The notes under the pieces: model-generated
Told to the model about the DNA's origin: nothing
Databases searched by the model: none
What the model saw: the letters and a program-made list of their open reading frames with translations, nothing else
Shown here: one piece after another, positions 20,603 through 28,231 of the stretch
How the letters are laid out: every line of letters begins with the position of its first letter
Numbering within the stretch: the stretch's first letter is position 1
Position numbers and translations under genes: made by a program
From: Dehalococcoidia bacterium
GTDB taxonomy: Bacteria > Chloroflexota > Dehalococcoidia > UBA2979
Direction: 5' to 3'
Length of the DNA: 28,314 nucleotides
NCBI GenBank assembly: GCA_023228765.1
Contig: JALOAM010000022.1
Span: 1 to 28,314 of the forward strand

Positions 20603-21751
20603 CTACCTCGTGAGGTCGTCCAGGTCCTCGGGCGTCGGTCCGTCATGCGGTCCGTCGTTGGTGCGGCCGTTGCGCATCACCCAGGTGCGCAGGCGAGACG
20701 CCTCGCGGACGGCCTCGCTCACCACGCGCGGTTCGAGGGCGAACGAGCCCAGGTCGCCGATGCGGTCACGCCCCCAGCCGAGCAGTTGCCGCCCGAAGAG
20801 GACGTACATCCCGATCGCAACGACGACGCCCATGAACCCGACCACGACGAAGTAGGCGTACGTCCAGCCCAGCTCCGGCATGTGGTCGAAGTTCATCCCG
20901 TAGATGCCGGCCAGCAGGGAGAGGGGCAGGAAGATCCCCGAGAGGATCGAGAGGATCCGCATCGTCTCGTTCTGCTTGATGCTCAGCGCGGAGAGGTACA
21001 TGTCCACCGCGTGCTGCGACCGTTCCCGCAGGTCCAGGATCTGGTCGGAGAGCCAGAGCTGGTGGTCGTGGATGTCGCGGAACAACACGCCCGCAGGGGA
21101 CAGCCGCGGGTGGGCGCCGCTCGCGATCTGGTTCAGCAGGTAGGCCTGCGGCGCGGCCATCCGGTTCAGCCGCATCACGGACCGCTTCAGGTTCACCAGG
21201 TGTTCGAGGAGTGCGGGGTTCGCGTTCGCGAGGACCTCCTCCTCGATCAGGTCGGTCACCTCGTCCATGCGGTCGATCACCGGCAGCGTGTTGTCGACGA
21301 GGGCGTCGACCAGCGTGTATGCAACCAGCGCCGAGCTGCCGGGGAGGGCGAGCCGTCCCGTACTGGTCTCCGCGAGGAGGTGCGCGATCGGCGGCATCGG
21401 CACCTGGCTGGTGGAGATCACCCAGCGGTCGCCGACGAACAGGTCCACCTCCGCCGTGGTCACCACGTCGCCCGTCGCCTGGTAGTCGATACCGTGGACC
21501 AGGAGGAACGTGAAGTCCTCATACTCCTCCACCTTCGGCCGCTGGTAGCCCTCGTTCAGCGCGTCCTCGATGGCGAGTGGGTGGAGGCCGAAGTCGTCCC
21601 GGAGGACGGCGGCGTCCTCCGGCGTGGCGCGCTCGAAGTGGACCCAGAGCAGTCCGTCCGGCTCCCGCCGGAGCGCGACCACCTCGGCGAGGTCCGTGAC
21701 CTCGCGCTGCTCGCCCTGCTCGCCGCGGTGGATCGCCCGGAACGACAGCAT
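20603..21751 (-). CDS. corA: CorA-type magnesium/cobalt transporter (382 aa)
   Basis: Pentameric Mg2+/Co2+ channel of the cytoplasmic membrane. The large N-terminal cytosolic domain includes LLWVHFERATPEDAAVLRDDFGLHPLAIEDAL, typical of CorA. Transmembrane helix 1 contains IFLPLSLLAGIYGMN with the selectivity-filter GMN at 285-287, followed by FDHMPELGW and helix 2 (YFVVVGFMGVVVAIGMYVLF). About 55 residues follow helix 2, longer than the few basic residues of classic CorA. ATG 21751 starts a good protein; a weak ribosome-binding site precedes it. It lies 29 bp downstream of the LLM oxidoreductase on the same strand, probably one transcript. Confidence 0.95.
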   Translation of the reverse strand: MLSFRAIHRGEQGEQREVTDLAEVVALRREPDGLLWVHFERATPEDAAVLRDDFGLHPLAIEDALNEGYQRPKVEEYEDFTFLLVHGIDYQATGDVVTTAEVDLFVGDRWVISTSQVPMPPIAHLLAETSTGRLALPGSSALVAYTLVDALVDNTLPVIDRMDEVTDLIEEEVLANANPALLEHLVNLKRSVMRLNRMAAPQAYLLNQIASGAHPRLSPAGVLFRDIHDHQLWLSDQILDLRERSQHAVDMYLSALSIKQNETMRILSILSGIFLPLSLLAGIYGMNFDHMPELGWTYAYFVVVGFMGVVVAIGMYVLFGRQLLGWGRDRIGDLGSFALEPRVVSEAVREASRLRTWVMRNGRTNDGPHDGPTPEDLDDLTR

Positions 21752-21780
21752 TGCGCGTGTCCCGCGAGGCCGTTCGCGCG

Positions 21781-22851
21781 TCAGGCCGTCGCGGGCTCGG
21801 CGTTCACCTCGCGGATGAGGTCCATGACCTCCGCGAGGTTCCCCGCCTTCTCCCCGAAGGTCTCGCCCGGGACACCCGCCCGGAAGGTCGTGACGCCGGC
21901 GTCCTTGTAAAGCTTCAGGCGCTCCACCACCTGCTGCCGGTCGCCGATGAGGTTCGCGGCCAGCACCAACTCGGTGGGCACGGCCTTCCTCGCCCCGTCA
22001 CGGTCGCCGGAGAGCCAGAGGCGCTGGATCTCCTTCGCCTCGTCGGCGAAGCCCTGGCGGGAGTAGGCGTCGTTGTAGAAGTTGTGCGCCTTCGAGCCCA
22101 TCGCGCCCAGGCTGAACGCCATGCCCGGCTTCATCTCCTCGGCGACGCGCTCCGGGTCGTCCGTGACGTGGATGCTGCCGCCCACGGCGTAGTCGAAGTG
22201 GGAGATGTCGCGCCCCACCTTCGCCGCACCGGCCTTGATGTCGTCGATGAACAGCGCGGCGTGCTCCGGGATGAACGAGCCGCCCAGCCACCCGTCCGCG
22301 AGCGCCCCCGTCATCTGGAGGTTCTTCGGGCCGAGCGACGCGATGTAGATCGGCAGGTCCGGCGTCGGCGGGGCGCCGGGCTTCAGCGCCTTGCCCTCCC
22401 CCGAGCCGCCATCCTCCACGCGCAGCGGCAGCCGGTGGAACTCGCCCTCGTACTCCAGGACCTCGCCGTTGAAGATCTTGCGACAGATCTCCACCAGCTC
22501 GCGGGTGCGCGCCAGCGGCTTCCGGAACGGGATCCCGTGCCAGCCCTCGATCACCTGCGGGCCGCTGCTCCCGAGCCCGAGGATGAAGCGTCCGCCGGAC
22601 ATCTCCCACAGCGACTGCGAGGTCATGGCGACGAGCGCCGGTGTGCGCGTGCCGACCTGCGTGATGCCGGTGCCGAACTTCAGTTGCTCCGTCTTCGCCA
22701 TCAGGTACGCGATCGGCGTCACGGCGTCGTGCGCCCAGGCCTCCGCCGTCCACATCGAGTGCACGCCGAGGCGGTCGGCTTCCTGCGCCCAGGCGATGAC
22801 GCCCGGCCAGTCCGTGATCGCGAGCCGGTGGAGGGAGACAGAGATGCGCAT
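21781..22851 (-). CDS. LLM-class flavin-dependent oxidoreductase, probably F420-linked (356 aa)
   Basis: TIM-barrel luciferase-like monooxygenase or F420-dependent dehydrogenase. The N-terminal strand is MRISVSLHRLAITDWPGVIAWAQEADRLG; GVHSMWTAEAWAHDAVTPIAYL, LKFGTGITQVGTRTPALVAMTSQSLWEMSGGRFILGLGSSGPQVIEGWHG (about 58-107) is the F420-dependent type signature of this family; SLGPKNLQMTGALADGW follows. The typical (K/R)xxYxG loop and C-terminal GVTTFRAG are present. Cofactor F420 versus FMN cannot be decided from sequence alone, though the GSSGPQVIEGWHG pattern is commoner in F420 enzymes. ATG 22851 has GAGGA 7 nt upstream. Heads a unit with CorA. Confidence 0.92.
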   Translation of the reverse strand: MRISVSLHRLAITDWPGVIAWAQEADRLGVHSMWTAEAWAHDAVTPIAYLMAKTEQLKFGTGITQVGTRTPALVAMTSQSLWEMSGGRFILGLGSSGPQVIEGWHGIPFRKPLARTRELVEICRKIFNGEVLEYEGEFHRLPLRVEDGGSGEGKALKPGAPPTPDLPIYIASLGPKNLQMTGALADGWLGGSFIPEHAALFIDDIKAGAAKVGRDISHFDYAVGGSIHVTDDPERVAEEMKPGMAFSLGAMGSKAHNFYNDAYSRQGFADEAKEIQRLWLSGDRDGARKAVPTELVLAANLIGDRQQVVERLKLYKDAGVTTFRAGVPGETFGEKAGNLAEVMDLIREVNAEPATA

Positions 22852-22963
22852 GGCAATGTCCTCAGTGGGTGCGTCCTGAACGTCGGGCCGGACGATATCA
22901 GGTGTACCCAGCCGCGGCGGTCGTGGCAACGGTCCGACCAAGGACGTCAGGTGAACGTGAGGC

Positions 22964-23413
22964 CTACTCGGCCGGTGGCGGGGGTGCCGAGGCGTCGTGC
23001 GGAGGGGCGCCCTCGGGCGTGCGGTCGTCGCGCAGCGGCGGGCGACGCCGGCGGTCTTCCTCGACGGCGGTGACGATGGGGCGAAGCGGGAGGGGGACGG
23101 CGCGCCGGGCGGTGAACTCCGCGGCGGTTCTCGCTCCCTGCTTGATCTCACCTTCGTGTTCGCGCGCGTACTTGAGGGCCTCGCGACCGGCACGCTCCAC
23201 GTGCGGTCGGGCCGCCTCGGCGGCTGCGCGCGCCTTCCGCGCGAGCAGCTCCGCGTCCGGCCGCGCCTCGCGTGCGAGCTCCCCGCCCGTCACCTTCGCC
23301 TTCCGCGCGAACCGTCCGAGGACACGCCCCAGCCGCTCCGCCGCGACGCCTGCCTGCTCGTCGCGGGCCGCGCGCTTGGGGTCGATCGCCGGTTCGTCCT
23401 CGGGGGTGGCCAT
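22964..23413 (-). CDS. Ala/Arg-rich coiled-coil hypothetical protein (149 aa)
   Basis: Unrecognised soluble, highly charged protein. Residues 20-110 are one long alanine-arginine-glutamate helix (AERLGRVLGRFARKAKV, ARKARAAAEAARPHVERAGREAL), probably coiled coil, followed by a short PLPLRPIVTAV segment and a proline-rich acidic/basic tail. Such low-complexity proteins are common in high-GC genomes. The start is unusually well supported: TACACT on the minus strand ends 6 nt before ATG 23413, the same leaderless layout seen for other genes. The LLM oxidoreductase is 112 bp further on, on the same strand. Confidence 0.6.
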   Translation of the reverse strand: MATPEDEPAIDPKRAARDEQAGVAAERLGRVLGRFARKAKVTGGELAREARPDAELLARKARAAAEAARPHVERAGREALKYAREHEGEIKQGARTAAEFTARRAVPLPLRPIVTAVEEDRRRRPPLRDDRTPEGAPPHDASAPPPPAE

Positions 23414-23419
23414 GCGACG

Positions 23420-23425
23420 AGTGTA
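23420..23425 (-). promoter_or_regulatory. Leaderless -10 of the 149-aa protein gene
   Basis: TACACT on the minus strand, 6 nt before the start codon. Confidence 0.45.
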
Positions 23426-23465
23426 GTGGCGGGCGGCGGCCTCGGAGCGCGCTCCTCCGTGTTCC

Positions 23466-23515
23466 TCCGGCCCCCTCGCCCGCGGAGCGGGAGAGGGCGG
23501 GGGTGAGGGTCTGTT
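23466..23515. repeat. Copy of the intergenic palindromic repeat
   Basis: CTCCGGCCCCCTCGCCCGC, loop GGA, then GCGGGAGAGGGCGGGGG and TGAGGGTCTGTTCCG. Lies between two minus-strand genes. Confidence 0.85.
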
Positions 23516-23550
23516 CCGCTTCCGGAGACCAGCCTGCGAGGGCCTCGTTG

Positions 23551-23576
23551 GTCAGTCTCGATGGTCAGTCTCGATG
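23551..23576. repeat. 13-bp tandem repeat
   Basis: GTCAGTCTCGATG occurs twice head to tail (23551-23563, 23564-23576), followed by a degenerate third unit GGCAGTCTTG. It sits just before the carboxylesterase stop codon. Confidence 0.8.
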
Positions 23577-23599
23577 GGCAGTCTTGCAGGCTGTGGGGC

Positions 23600-24268
23600 T
23601 CAGTCGATGCCCTCGGGGGCGGGGAGGTCGAGGACCTCTTCGAGCCAGGCGTTGAGGTCGCTGAGGCTCTCGGGGCGGATCTCGTGGGCCATGGCGTACT
23701 CGTGGTAGATGGGGGTGACGCCGAGGGCGACGAGGCGCTCGCGAGACTCTCTCGCGCGGTCGACGCTGACGAGGGGGTCGTCGCTGCCGTGCTGGACGAA
23801 GAGGCGCAGGTCGTCCAGGGCGTCGCGGTCGGCGTGGGCCTCGGCTTCCTCGGGCATCCAGGTGGAGAGCGCGGCGACGCCGCGGTAGCGGCGCGGTTCG
23901 CCGAGGCCGAGGCGGTAGGCGAGCGAGCCCCCCTGCGAGAAGCCGAGGACGACGACGCGCTCGGGGTCGCCGCCGTAGGCGGGGACGGCCCAGTCGACGA
24001 AGTCGACGAGGCTCTTCGCGACGCGCTCGAACTCGTGCTCGGAGCGCTGCTGGGGCGGGATCGTGTCGAACCAGGTGAAGGAGAGCAGGCCGGGCTGCAG
24101 GACGTAGGAGGCCTCCGGGCACAGCGTCAGCACCCGCCCCTGCGCGAGGTACGGCGACAGGCCGAGGAGGTCGAAGCCGTTGGCGCCGTGCCCGTGGATC
24201 GCGATCACGGTGGGCAGTGGGCCCTCGGTCCCCGGGTGGTAGACGGTGTGGACGATCGGTGGGGTCAT
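23600..24268 (-). CDS. Phospholipase/carboxylesterase-family hydrolase (222 aa)
   Basis: Small serine alpha/beta hydrolase acting on esters or acyl-protein substrates. IHGHGANGFDLLGLSPYL (24-41) is the oxyanion-hole region, LGFSQGGSLAYRL (108-120) the nucleophile elbow with Ser111, HGSDDPLVSVDRAR (160-173) carries the acid Asp163/164, and YAMAHEIRPESL (191-202) the catalytic His195. Length matches the 220-aa family. ATG 24268 follows AGGA by 4 nt; an upstream start would add 7 poorly supported residues. On the minus strand TATCCT lies about 50 nt upstream, and a 16-bp inverted repeat between them could bind a regulator. The preceding MFS gene on the same strand ends 70 bp upstream. Confidence 0.9.
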   Translation of the reverse strand: MTPPIVHTVYHPGTEGPLPTVIAIHGHGANGFDLLGLSPYLAQGRVLTLCPEASYVLQPGLLSFTWFDTIPPQQRSEHEFERVAKSLVDFVDWAVPAYGGDPERVVVLGFSQGGSLAYRLGLGEPRRYRGVAALSTWMPEEAEAHADRDALDDLRLFVQHGSDDPLVSVDRARESRERLVALGVTPIYHEYAMAHEIRPESLSDLNAWLEEVLDLPAPEGID

Positions 24269-24285
24269 GCGGTCCTCGTTCGTTC

Positions 24286-24301
24286 GCAACTCGGGAGTTG
24301 C
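24286..24301. promoter_or_regulatory. Inverted repeat upstream of the carboxylesterase gene
   Basis: GCAACTC, two bases, GAGTTGC: 7-bp arms placed between the putative -10 and the ribosome-binding site of the carboxylesterase gene. Candidate operator; could also be a chance palindrome. Confidence 0.4.
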
Positions 24302-24338
24302 CGCCGGACGCGAGGATAGCCCTCAGACCGCCGCCCGT

Positions 24339-25619
24339 TCAGACGGCGGGTTGGGCCTCGGCCGCCGCGGCTGCCTCGGCGTGCGTCAGGGAGCGGCCGA
24401 GGAGGATCACGAGGACGAAGAACGCGAGGCACATCGCGTGGGAGATCGCGACGCCGTCCTGCGTGCCGAAGCGATCGATGAGCAGCCCCATGGGGAGACC
24501 GCCGAGGGGCATGAGCGACATGCCGATCTGCCAGGCGGCCATGCCGCGCCCTCGCATGTCCGGGCGTAGCTCACCCTGGAAGACGACGTTGTTCAGGGCG
24601 AGCGCGGTGCCGTGGAACACCCCGGCGGAGGCGAGCGCCACCAGGCCAAAGGCGAGCGTGTCCTGCCGGCTGAACACCAGCAGCAGCACGAGGTAGGCGA
24701 CGAAGCAGCCGAGCATGATCTGCGTCTTGCGCCGGATGTCGCCGAACCACGCGAGGATCGACAGCCCGATGATCGACCCGACGGCGATCATCGCCACCAG
24801 GAATCCGTAGGCGCGTTCCTCGTGGAATACCTCGTCCGCGAAGATCGGCATGAAGTTCATGTACGGGTAGACCAGCAGTGCGGGGACGGCGTTGATCGCC
24901 AGCAGCAGGCGCAGGCGCGGCTCGGCGAGGAGGTACGCGAAGCCGTCCAGCACCTGTCTCGTGGGGTTGCGGCCGGCGCCGGCCTTTTCCTGCGGGCGCT
25001 CCCGCATCAGCCAGGTCGCGACCAGCGAGACGCCACGTACCGCCGCGACGAAGAGGAAGCACGCCCCGACGTTCCACACGGCGATGATGCCGGCGATCGG
25101 CGGGCCGACGATCCTCGAGAGGTTCTGCGCGATCGAGTTCAGTGCGATGGCGTTCGAGAACGTCTCAGGTGTCGAGACGTCGTGCACGTACGCCTGCCTC
25201 GCGGGCTGGTTGATCGCCTGCGTGAACGTGGTGAGGACGGCGAAGACGTAGGCGTGCCAGACCTCGATGAGGTCGGTCAGCACGAGGGCGGCCAGCACCG
25301 CCGCCTGCGCGACGCCGAGCCATGTCGAGAGGATCATCACCTTCCGTCGCGAGTAGCGGTCCGCGAGGACACCGGCGTAGGGCGTGACGAACAGCGCCCC
25401 GAAGCCTCCGACGAAGGTGACGGCGCCCATCTGCACGGCGTCATCGGTGAGGATGTAGACGAGGTAGTTGAGGCCGATCTGCTGGCCCCACTGCCCGAAC
25501 CCGACTGTGATGGTGCCGATCCACAGCCAGCGGAAGTCCCGCTCACGGAACGAGATGAACGGCCCCTGCTTCGTCGGGGCGGCGTCCTGAGGGGGCGGTG
25601 GTGGCGCGACAACGGCCAC
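24339..25619 (-). CDS. MFS transporter, MFS_3-like exporter (426 aa)
   Basis: Second EntS/MFS_3-type exporter of the window, about 12 transmembrane spans. After a proline-rich start, FRERDFRWLWIGTITVGFGQWGQQIGLNYLVY begins the first half; GVLADRYSRRKVMILSTW is motif A; QAINQPARQAYVHDVSTPETFSNAIALNSIAQNLSRIVGPPIAGI is the long conserved loop between spans 4 and 5. It resembles the exporter at 7562-8881 in architecture, but the two are not close copies. GTG 25619 has AGAGGA 5 nt upstream. A 13-bp palindrome lies 36 nt upstream of the start. Confidence 0.9.
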   Translation of the reverse strand: MAVVAPPPPPQDAAPTKQGPFISFRERDFRWLWIGTITVGFGQWGQQIGLNYLVYILTDDAVQMGAVTFVGGFGALFVTPYAGVLADRYSRRKVMILSTWLGVAQAAVLAALVLTDLIEVWHAYVFAVLTTFTQAINQPARQAYVHDVSTPETFSNAIALNSIAQNLSRIVGPPIAGIIAVWNVGACFLFVAAVRGVSLVATWLMRERPQEKAGAGRNPTRQVLDGFAYLLAEPRLRLLLAINAVPALLVYPYMNFMPIFADEVFHEERAYGFLVAMIAVGSIIGLSILAWFGDIRRKTQIMLGCFVAYLVLLLVFSRQDTLAFGLVALASAGVFHGTALALNNVVFQGELRPDMRGRGMAAWQIGMSLMPLGGLPMGLLIDRFGTQDGVAISHAMCLAFFVLVILLGRSLTHAEAAAAAEAQPAV

Positions 25620-25654
25620 GGCGGTCCTCTGTCAGGCTCGGGGCTTCCAGTGTT

Positions 25655-25667
25655 GACGCTCAGCGTC
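25655..25667. promoter_or_regulatory. Palindrome upstream of the second MFS gene
   Basis: GACGCT-C-AGCGTC, perfect 6-bp arms, 36 nt upstream of GTG 25619 on the minus strand. Possible operator. Confidence 0.35.
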
Positions 25668-25873
25668 GGTCGGGCTGTCGAAGTCCCCGGTGATGCCGCG
25701 ATTATCCGCTGCCCGCACAACCCCGGCGTCGGCGAGCCCTGGTGAGCGCGTCACGAGCGCGCTCGCGCGATCGGCCGCGAGCAGCCTCGATCCGGCGTCG
25801 CCGAGTGGCCACGGCGCCCGCCACCCTCCGAGGAGCGGGAACGAAGGTTGTCAACAGGAGTGTCGGCCGGCGC

Positions 25874-25927
25874 TTGACGAGTGCGCCCGGCCACCCTAGG
25901 TTATGTTTCGAACAGAACATATGTGCC
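25874..25927 (+). promoter_or_regulatory. lexA promoter with overlapping LexA-box-like sequences
   Basis: TTGACG (25874-25879) and TAGGTT (25897-25902) are 17 bp apart, the best promoter of the window. Directly downstream TATGTT (25902-25907) and AACATA (25916-25921) form an inverted repeat around TCGAACAG, and AGAACATATGTGCC (25914-25927) matches 11 of 14 bases of the Gram-positive SOS box CGAACATATGTTCG. LexA binding would cover the transcription start. The lexA start codon is 237 nt further on. Confidence 0.65.
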
Positions 25928-26094
25928 GCGTGGGATGCGGGCACTGTGGTCATCGCGGGTCGACGCGCTCGCAGTTGTCCTCAATCCATCCCCATATGCA
26001 CTGTTTTGTTGATAAGTCGAGCGGCACCGGCGGGGACAGCAAGGTGCCGGCGACAGCAAGTCGGCGACAGTCAGTGCCGGCGAGGGAGCGGTAG
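25903..26094 (+). CDS. Short ORF in the lexA leader (63 aa), doubtful
   Basis: ATG 25903 lies directly after the -10 hexamer, so it would not be transcribed from that promoter. The peptide is odd, with HCxxCGHCGH-type Cys/His spacing (MCRVGCGHCGHRG) and poor coding composition. It may be chance, but a leader peptide in the 260-nt lexA 5' region cannot be excluded. Confidence 0.15.
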   Translation: MFRTEHMCRVGCGHCGHRGSTRSQLSSIHPHMHCFVDKSSGTGGDSKVPATASRRQSVPARER

Positions 26095-26163
26095 CCCTCC
26101 GAGACCTCCACCCCGCCGCGGGGCGGCAGGGCGAGGACGTGAGGGCGCCGACAGGAGGCAGAC

Positions 26164-26799
26164 GTGGCGGACGAGCTCTCGGCGAAGCAGCGGGGCATCC
26201 TCCAGTTCCTGGAGGACTTCATCGCGAAACACGACTACCCGCCGTCGATCCGTGACATCCAGAACGGCTGTGACATCTCGTCCACCTCGGTCGTGGACTA
26301 CAACCTCAAGCGGCTCGAGGAGAAGGGGTTCATCCGCCGGGACCGCGAGGTCTCCCGCGCGATCGAGCTCCTCGACGGGCAGGGCGAGCGCCGCCGCCGT
26401 GGCACCGTGCAGGTGCCGGTGCTCGGCAAGATCGCCGCGGGCATCCCGCTGCCCGTGCACCCGGACCAGCTGGCGCCGGAGGACGTCCTGGACCTGACGG
26501 AGGACATCGCGGGCAACCGCGCCGGCCTCTACGCCCTCCGCGTCCAAGGGACCTCGATGATCGACGCGCTGATCAACGATGGCGACATCGTCATCCTGGA
26601 GCCGAAGCAGGTCGCGGATCCGGGTGACGTCATCGCCGCGTGGATCGTGGACCGCGAGGAGACCACCCTCAAGAAGTACTACCCGGAGGGCGCGCGGGTG
26701 CGCCTCCAGCCGATGAACTCGACGATGGAGCCGATCTACGAAGACGCGGCCAACGTCGAGGTGCAGGGCAAGCTCGTCGCGACGATCCGGGCGTTCTAG
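26164..26799 (+). CDS. lexA: LexA SOS repressor / autopeptidase (211 aa)
   Basis: Transcriptional repressor that self-cleaves when RecA filaments form. Residues 6-60 are the winged-helix DNA-binding domain (YPPSIRDIQNGCDISSTSVVDYNL). The self-cleavage site Ala92-Gly93 is in LGKIAAGIPLP (88-98). The catalytic Ser131 is in VQGTSMIDALINDGDIVI (127-144) and the catalytic lysine is Lys170 in TLKKYY. The recognition helix (STSVVDYNL) differs from the E. coli type, in keeping with a Gram-positive-like box. GTG 26164 has AGGAGG about 6 nt upstream; no other start is close. Promoter and SOS-like operator at 25874-25927; a second box at 15.84 kb points to a regulon. Confidence 0.96.
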   Translation: MADELSAKQRGILQFLEDFIAKHDYPPSIRDIQNGCDISSTSVVDYNLKRLEEKGFIRRDREVSRAIELLDGQGERRRRGTVQVPVLGKIAAGIPLPVHPDQLAPEDVLDLTEDIAGNRAGLYALRVQGTSMIDALINDGDIVILEPKQVADPGDVIAAWIVDREETTLKKYYPEGARVRLQPMNSTMEPIYEDAANVEVQGKLVATIRAF

Positions 26800-26827
26800 C
26801 GCCCTCCTCGGCGGCGGAGCACAGAGC

Positions 26828-26855
26828 GCGGACCACGGAGGGCGGACCACGGAGG
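26828..26855. repeat. 14-bp tandem repeat
   Basis: GCGGACCACGGAGG occurs twice head to tail, immediately after lexA. Confidence 0.75.
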
Positions 26856-26860
26856 GCCGA

Positions 26861-26910
26861 GCAGACCCTCACCCCAGCCCTCTCCCGCTTCGCGGGCGAG
26901 GGGGCCGGAT
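26861..26910. repeat. Inverted copy of the intergenic palindromic repeat
   Basis: Reads GCAGACCCTCACCCCAGCC then CTCTCCCGCTTCGCGGGCGAG: the element in reverse orientation, 50 bp before a forward copy. Confidence 0.85.
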
Positions 26911-26960
26911 GGGAGGGAGGCGAGCGAGTCTCGCCGGTCGGCACCTCCTCGGCTCGCCCC

Positions 26961-27007
26961 TTCTGACCCCCTCTCCCGGCTCGGCGGGAGAGGGCTGGGG
27001 TGAGGGC
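26961..27007. repeat. Copy of the intergenic palindromic repeat
   Basis: TTCTGACCCCCTCTCCCGG, then CTCGGCGGGAGAGGGCTGGG, ending in GTGAGGGCATC. With 26861-26910 it forms a BIME-like inverted pair. The 344-bp gap between lexA and the next gene holds only these repeats and the promoter. Confidence 0.85.
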
Positions 27008-27130
27008 ATCCCGCCCGACGCTTACCCCGTCGGTCGGAGGGCACCCCATACCGTCCGAGGCACCCGAGCCGCCGCGCACCACCCTGAGGTTCGGGAGACC
27101 CCCACCCCTCGATCACCACCGCGCACGGGG

Positions 27131-27136
27131 TAACCT
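27131..27136 (+). promoter_or_regulatory. Leaderless -10 of the peptide ABC ATPase gene
   Basis: TAACCT ends 7 nt before ATG 27144. Confidence 0.4.
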
Positions 27137-27143
27137 GAGCGTC

Positions 27144-28130
27144 ATGCCGGACGAACCACTGCTCGAGGTCCGCGATCTACGGGTGACGTACCGCACGCGC
27201 GACGGGGAGATCCCCGCGGCGCGCGGGGTGACGTTCGACATCCGGCCGGGCGAGATTGTCGCGCTGGTCGGGGAGTCGGCGTCCGGGAAGTCCACCGTCG
27301 GGCACGCCATCCTCGACCTGCTGCCGCCGGGCACCTCCGAGAAGTCCGGGACCGTGAAGTGGCGCGGGCGCGACCTGGCCACCTTCTCCGACAGCGAGCT
27401 GCGCCGCCTCCGCGGCCGCGAGGTCGCAGTGATCTTCCAGGACGCCCTCGCCGCGCTCACACCGACGATGACCGTCGGCGAACAGCTCGCCGAGCTGTTC
27501 CGCGTCCACCTCGAGGTGAGCGCGGACGAAGCGCGCGTGCGCGCCCGGCAGGCGCTGCTCGACGTGATGCCGAACGCCGACCGTGTGCTGGACGTGCACC
27601 CGTTCCAGCTCTCGGGCGGCATGGCGCAGCGGGTGATGATCGCGATGGCGACGGCGCTGCAGCCGAAGATGCTGATCGCGGACGAACCCACCGCCAACCT
27701 CGACCCCGCCGTGCGGCAGGAGACGCTCGAGTGGCTGGAGCGCATCCGTGACGCCGGCGGCGCCGTGCTGCTGATCACGCACGACTTCGGCGTGGTCGCG
27801 CGCCTCGCGGACCGGGTGGCCGTGATGTACGCGGGGCAGCTCGTGGAGACGGCGGACGTGCGCACCACGTTCAAGCTGCCGAAGCACCCCTACACCTACG
27901 GCCTCCTCCAGAGCCTCCCCTCCTTCGCCGAGGGCGGACGCCTCCGCGCGATGCCCGGCCAGCCGCCGGACCTCTCGACGCTTCCGCCGGAGTGTCCCTT
28001 CCTCCCGCGCTGCATCAAGGCGATCGCGCAATGCCGGCTGGAGCCGGCGCCGGCGCTGATGGACATGGGCGACGCGCCCGACCACTACGCGGCCTGCTAC
28101 AACCCGATGGTCGTGGGGCTGCGCGACTGA
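27144..28130 (+). CDS. Peptide/nickel-type ABC transporter ATP-binding protein, OppD/DppD-like (328 aa)
   Basis: ATPase of an oligopeptide or dipeptide import system, cytoplasmic face of the membrane. Walker A GESASGKST (43-51), signature LSGGMAQR, Walker B MLIADEPTANLDP, switch histidine in LITHDFGVVA, and the oligopeptide-transporter C-terminal region (HPYTYGLLQSLP). The tail PPECPFLPRCIKAIAQC and a later HYAAC give the four spaced cysteines that in OppD/OppF-type proteins bind an iron-sulphur cluster. The ATPase lacks adjacent permease or binding-protein genes here, so partner genes lie beyond the window. A second ATPase usually follows in such operons. Confidence 0.93.
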   Translation: MPDEPLLEVRDLRVTYRTRDGEIPAARGVTFDIRPGEIVALVGESASGKSTVGHAILDLLPPGTSEKSGTVKWRGRDLATFSDSELRRLRGREVAVIFQDALAALTPTMTVGEQLAELFRVHLEVSADEARVRARQALLDVMPNADRVLDVHPFQLSGGMAQRVMIAMATALQPKMLIADEPTANLDPAVRQETLEWLERIRDAGGAVLLITHDFGVVARLADRVAVMYAGQLVETADVRTTFKLPKHPYTYGLLQSLPSFAEGGRLRAMPGQPPDLSTLPPECPFLPRCIKAIAQCRLEPAPALMDMGDAPDHYAACYNPMVVGLRD

Positions 28131-28231
28131 CGTCTGACGCCGCCTGGCCCGTTCGAGGCGGTCGACTGGCCTCGGTAGTTTCGGACGCTGACGAGGCCCC
28201 AACCCACGGCCGCGCCCCCTCCCGACCCACG

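Noticed and set aside
20645..21910. 421-aa plus-strand frame opposite CorA
   Set aside because: CorA on the minus strand is unmistakable (GMN motif); the plus-strand frame is a shadow.
23541..23600. 13-bp tandem repeat as an attachment site
   Set aside because: No integrase, tRNA gene or matching second copy in the window.
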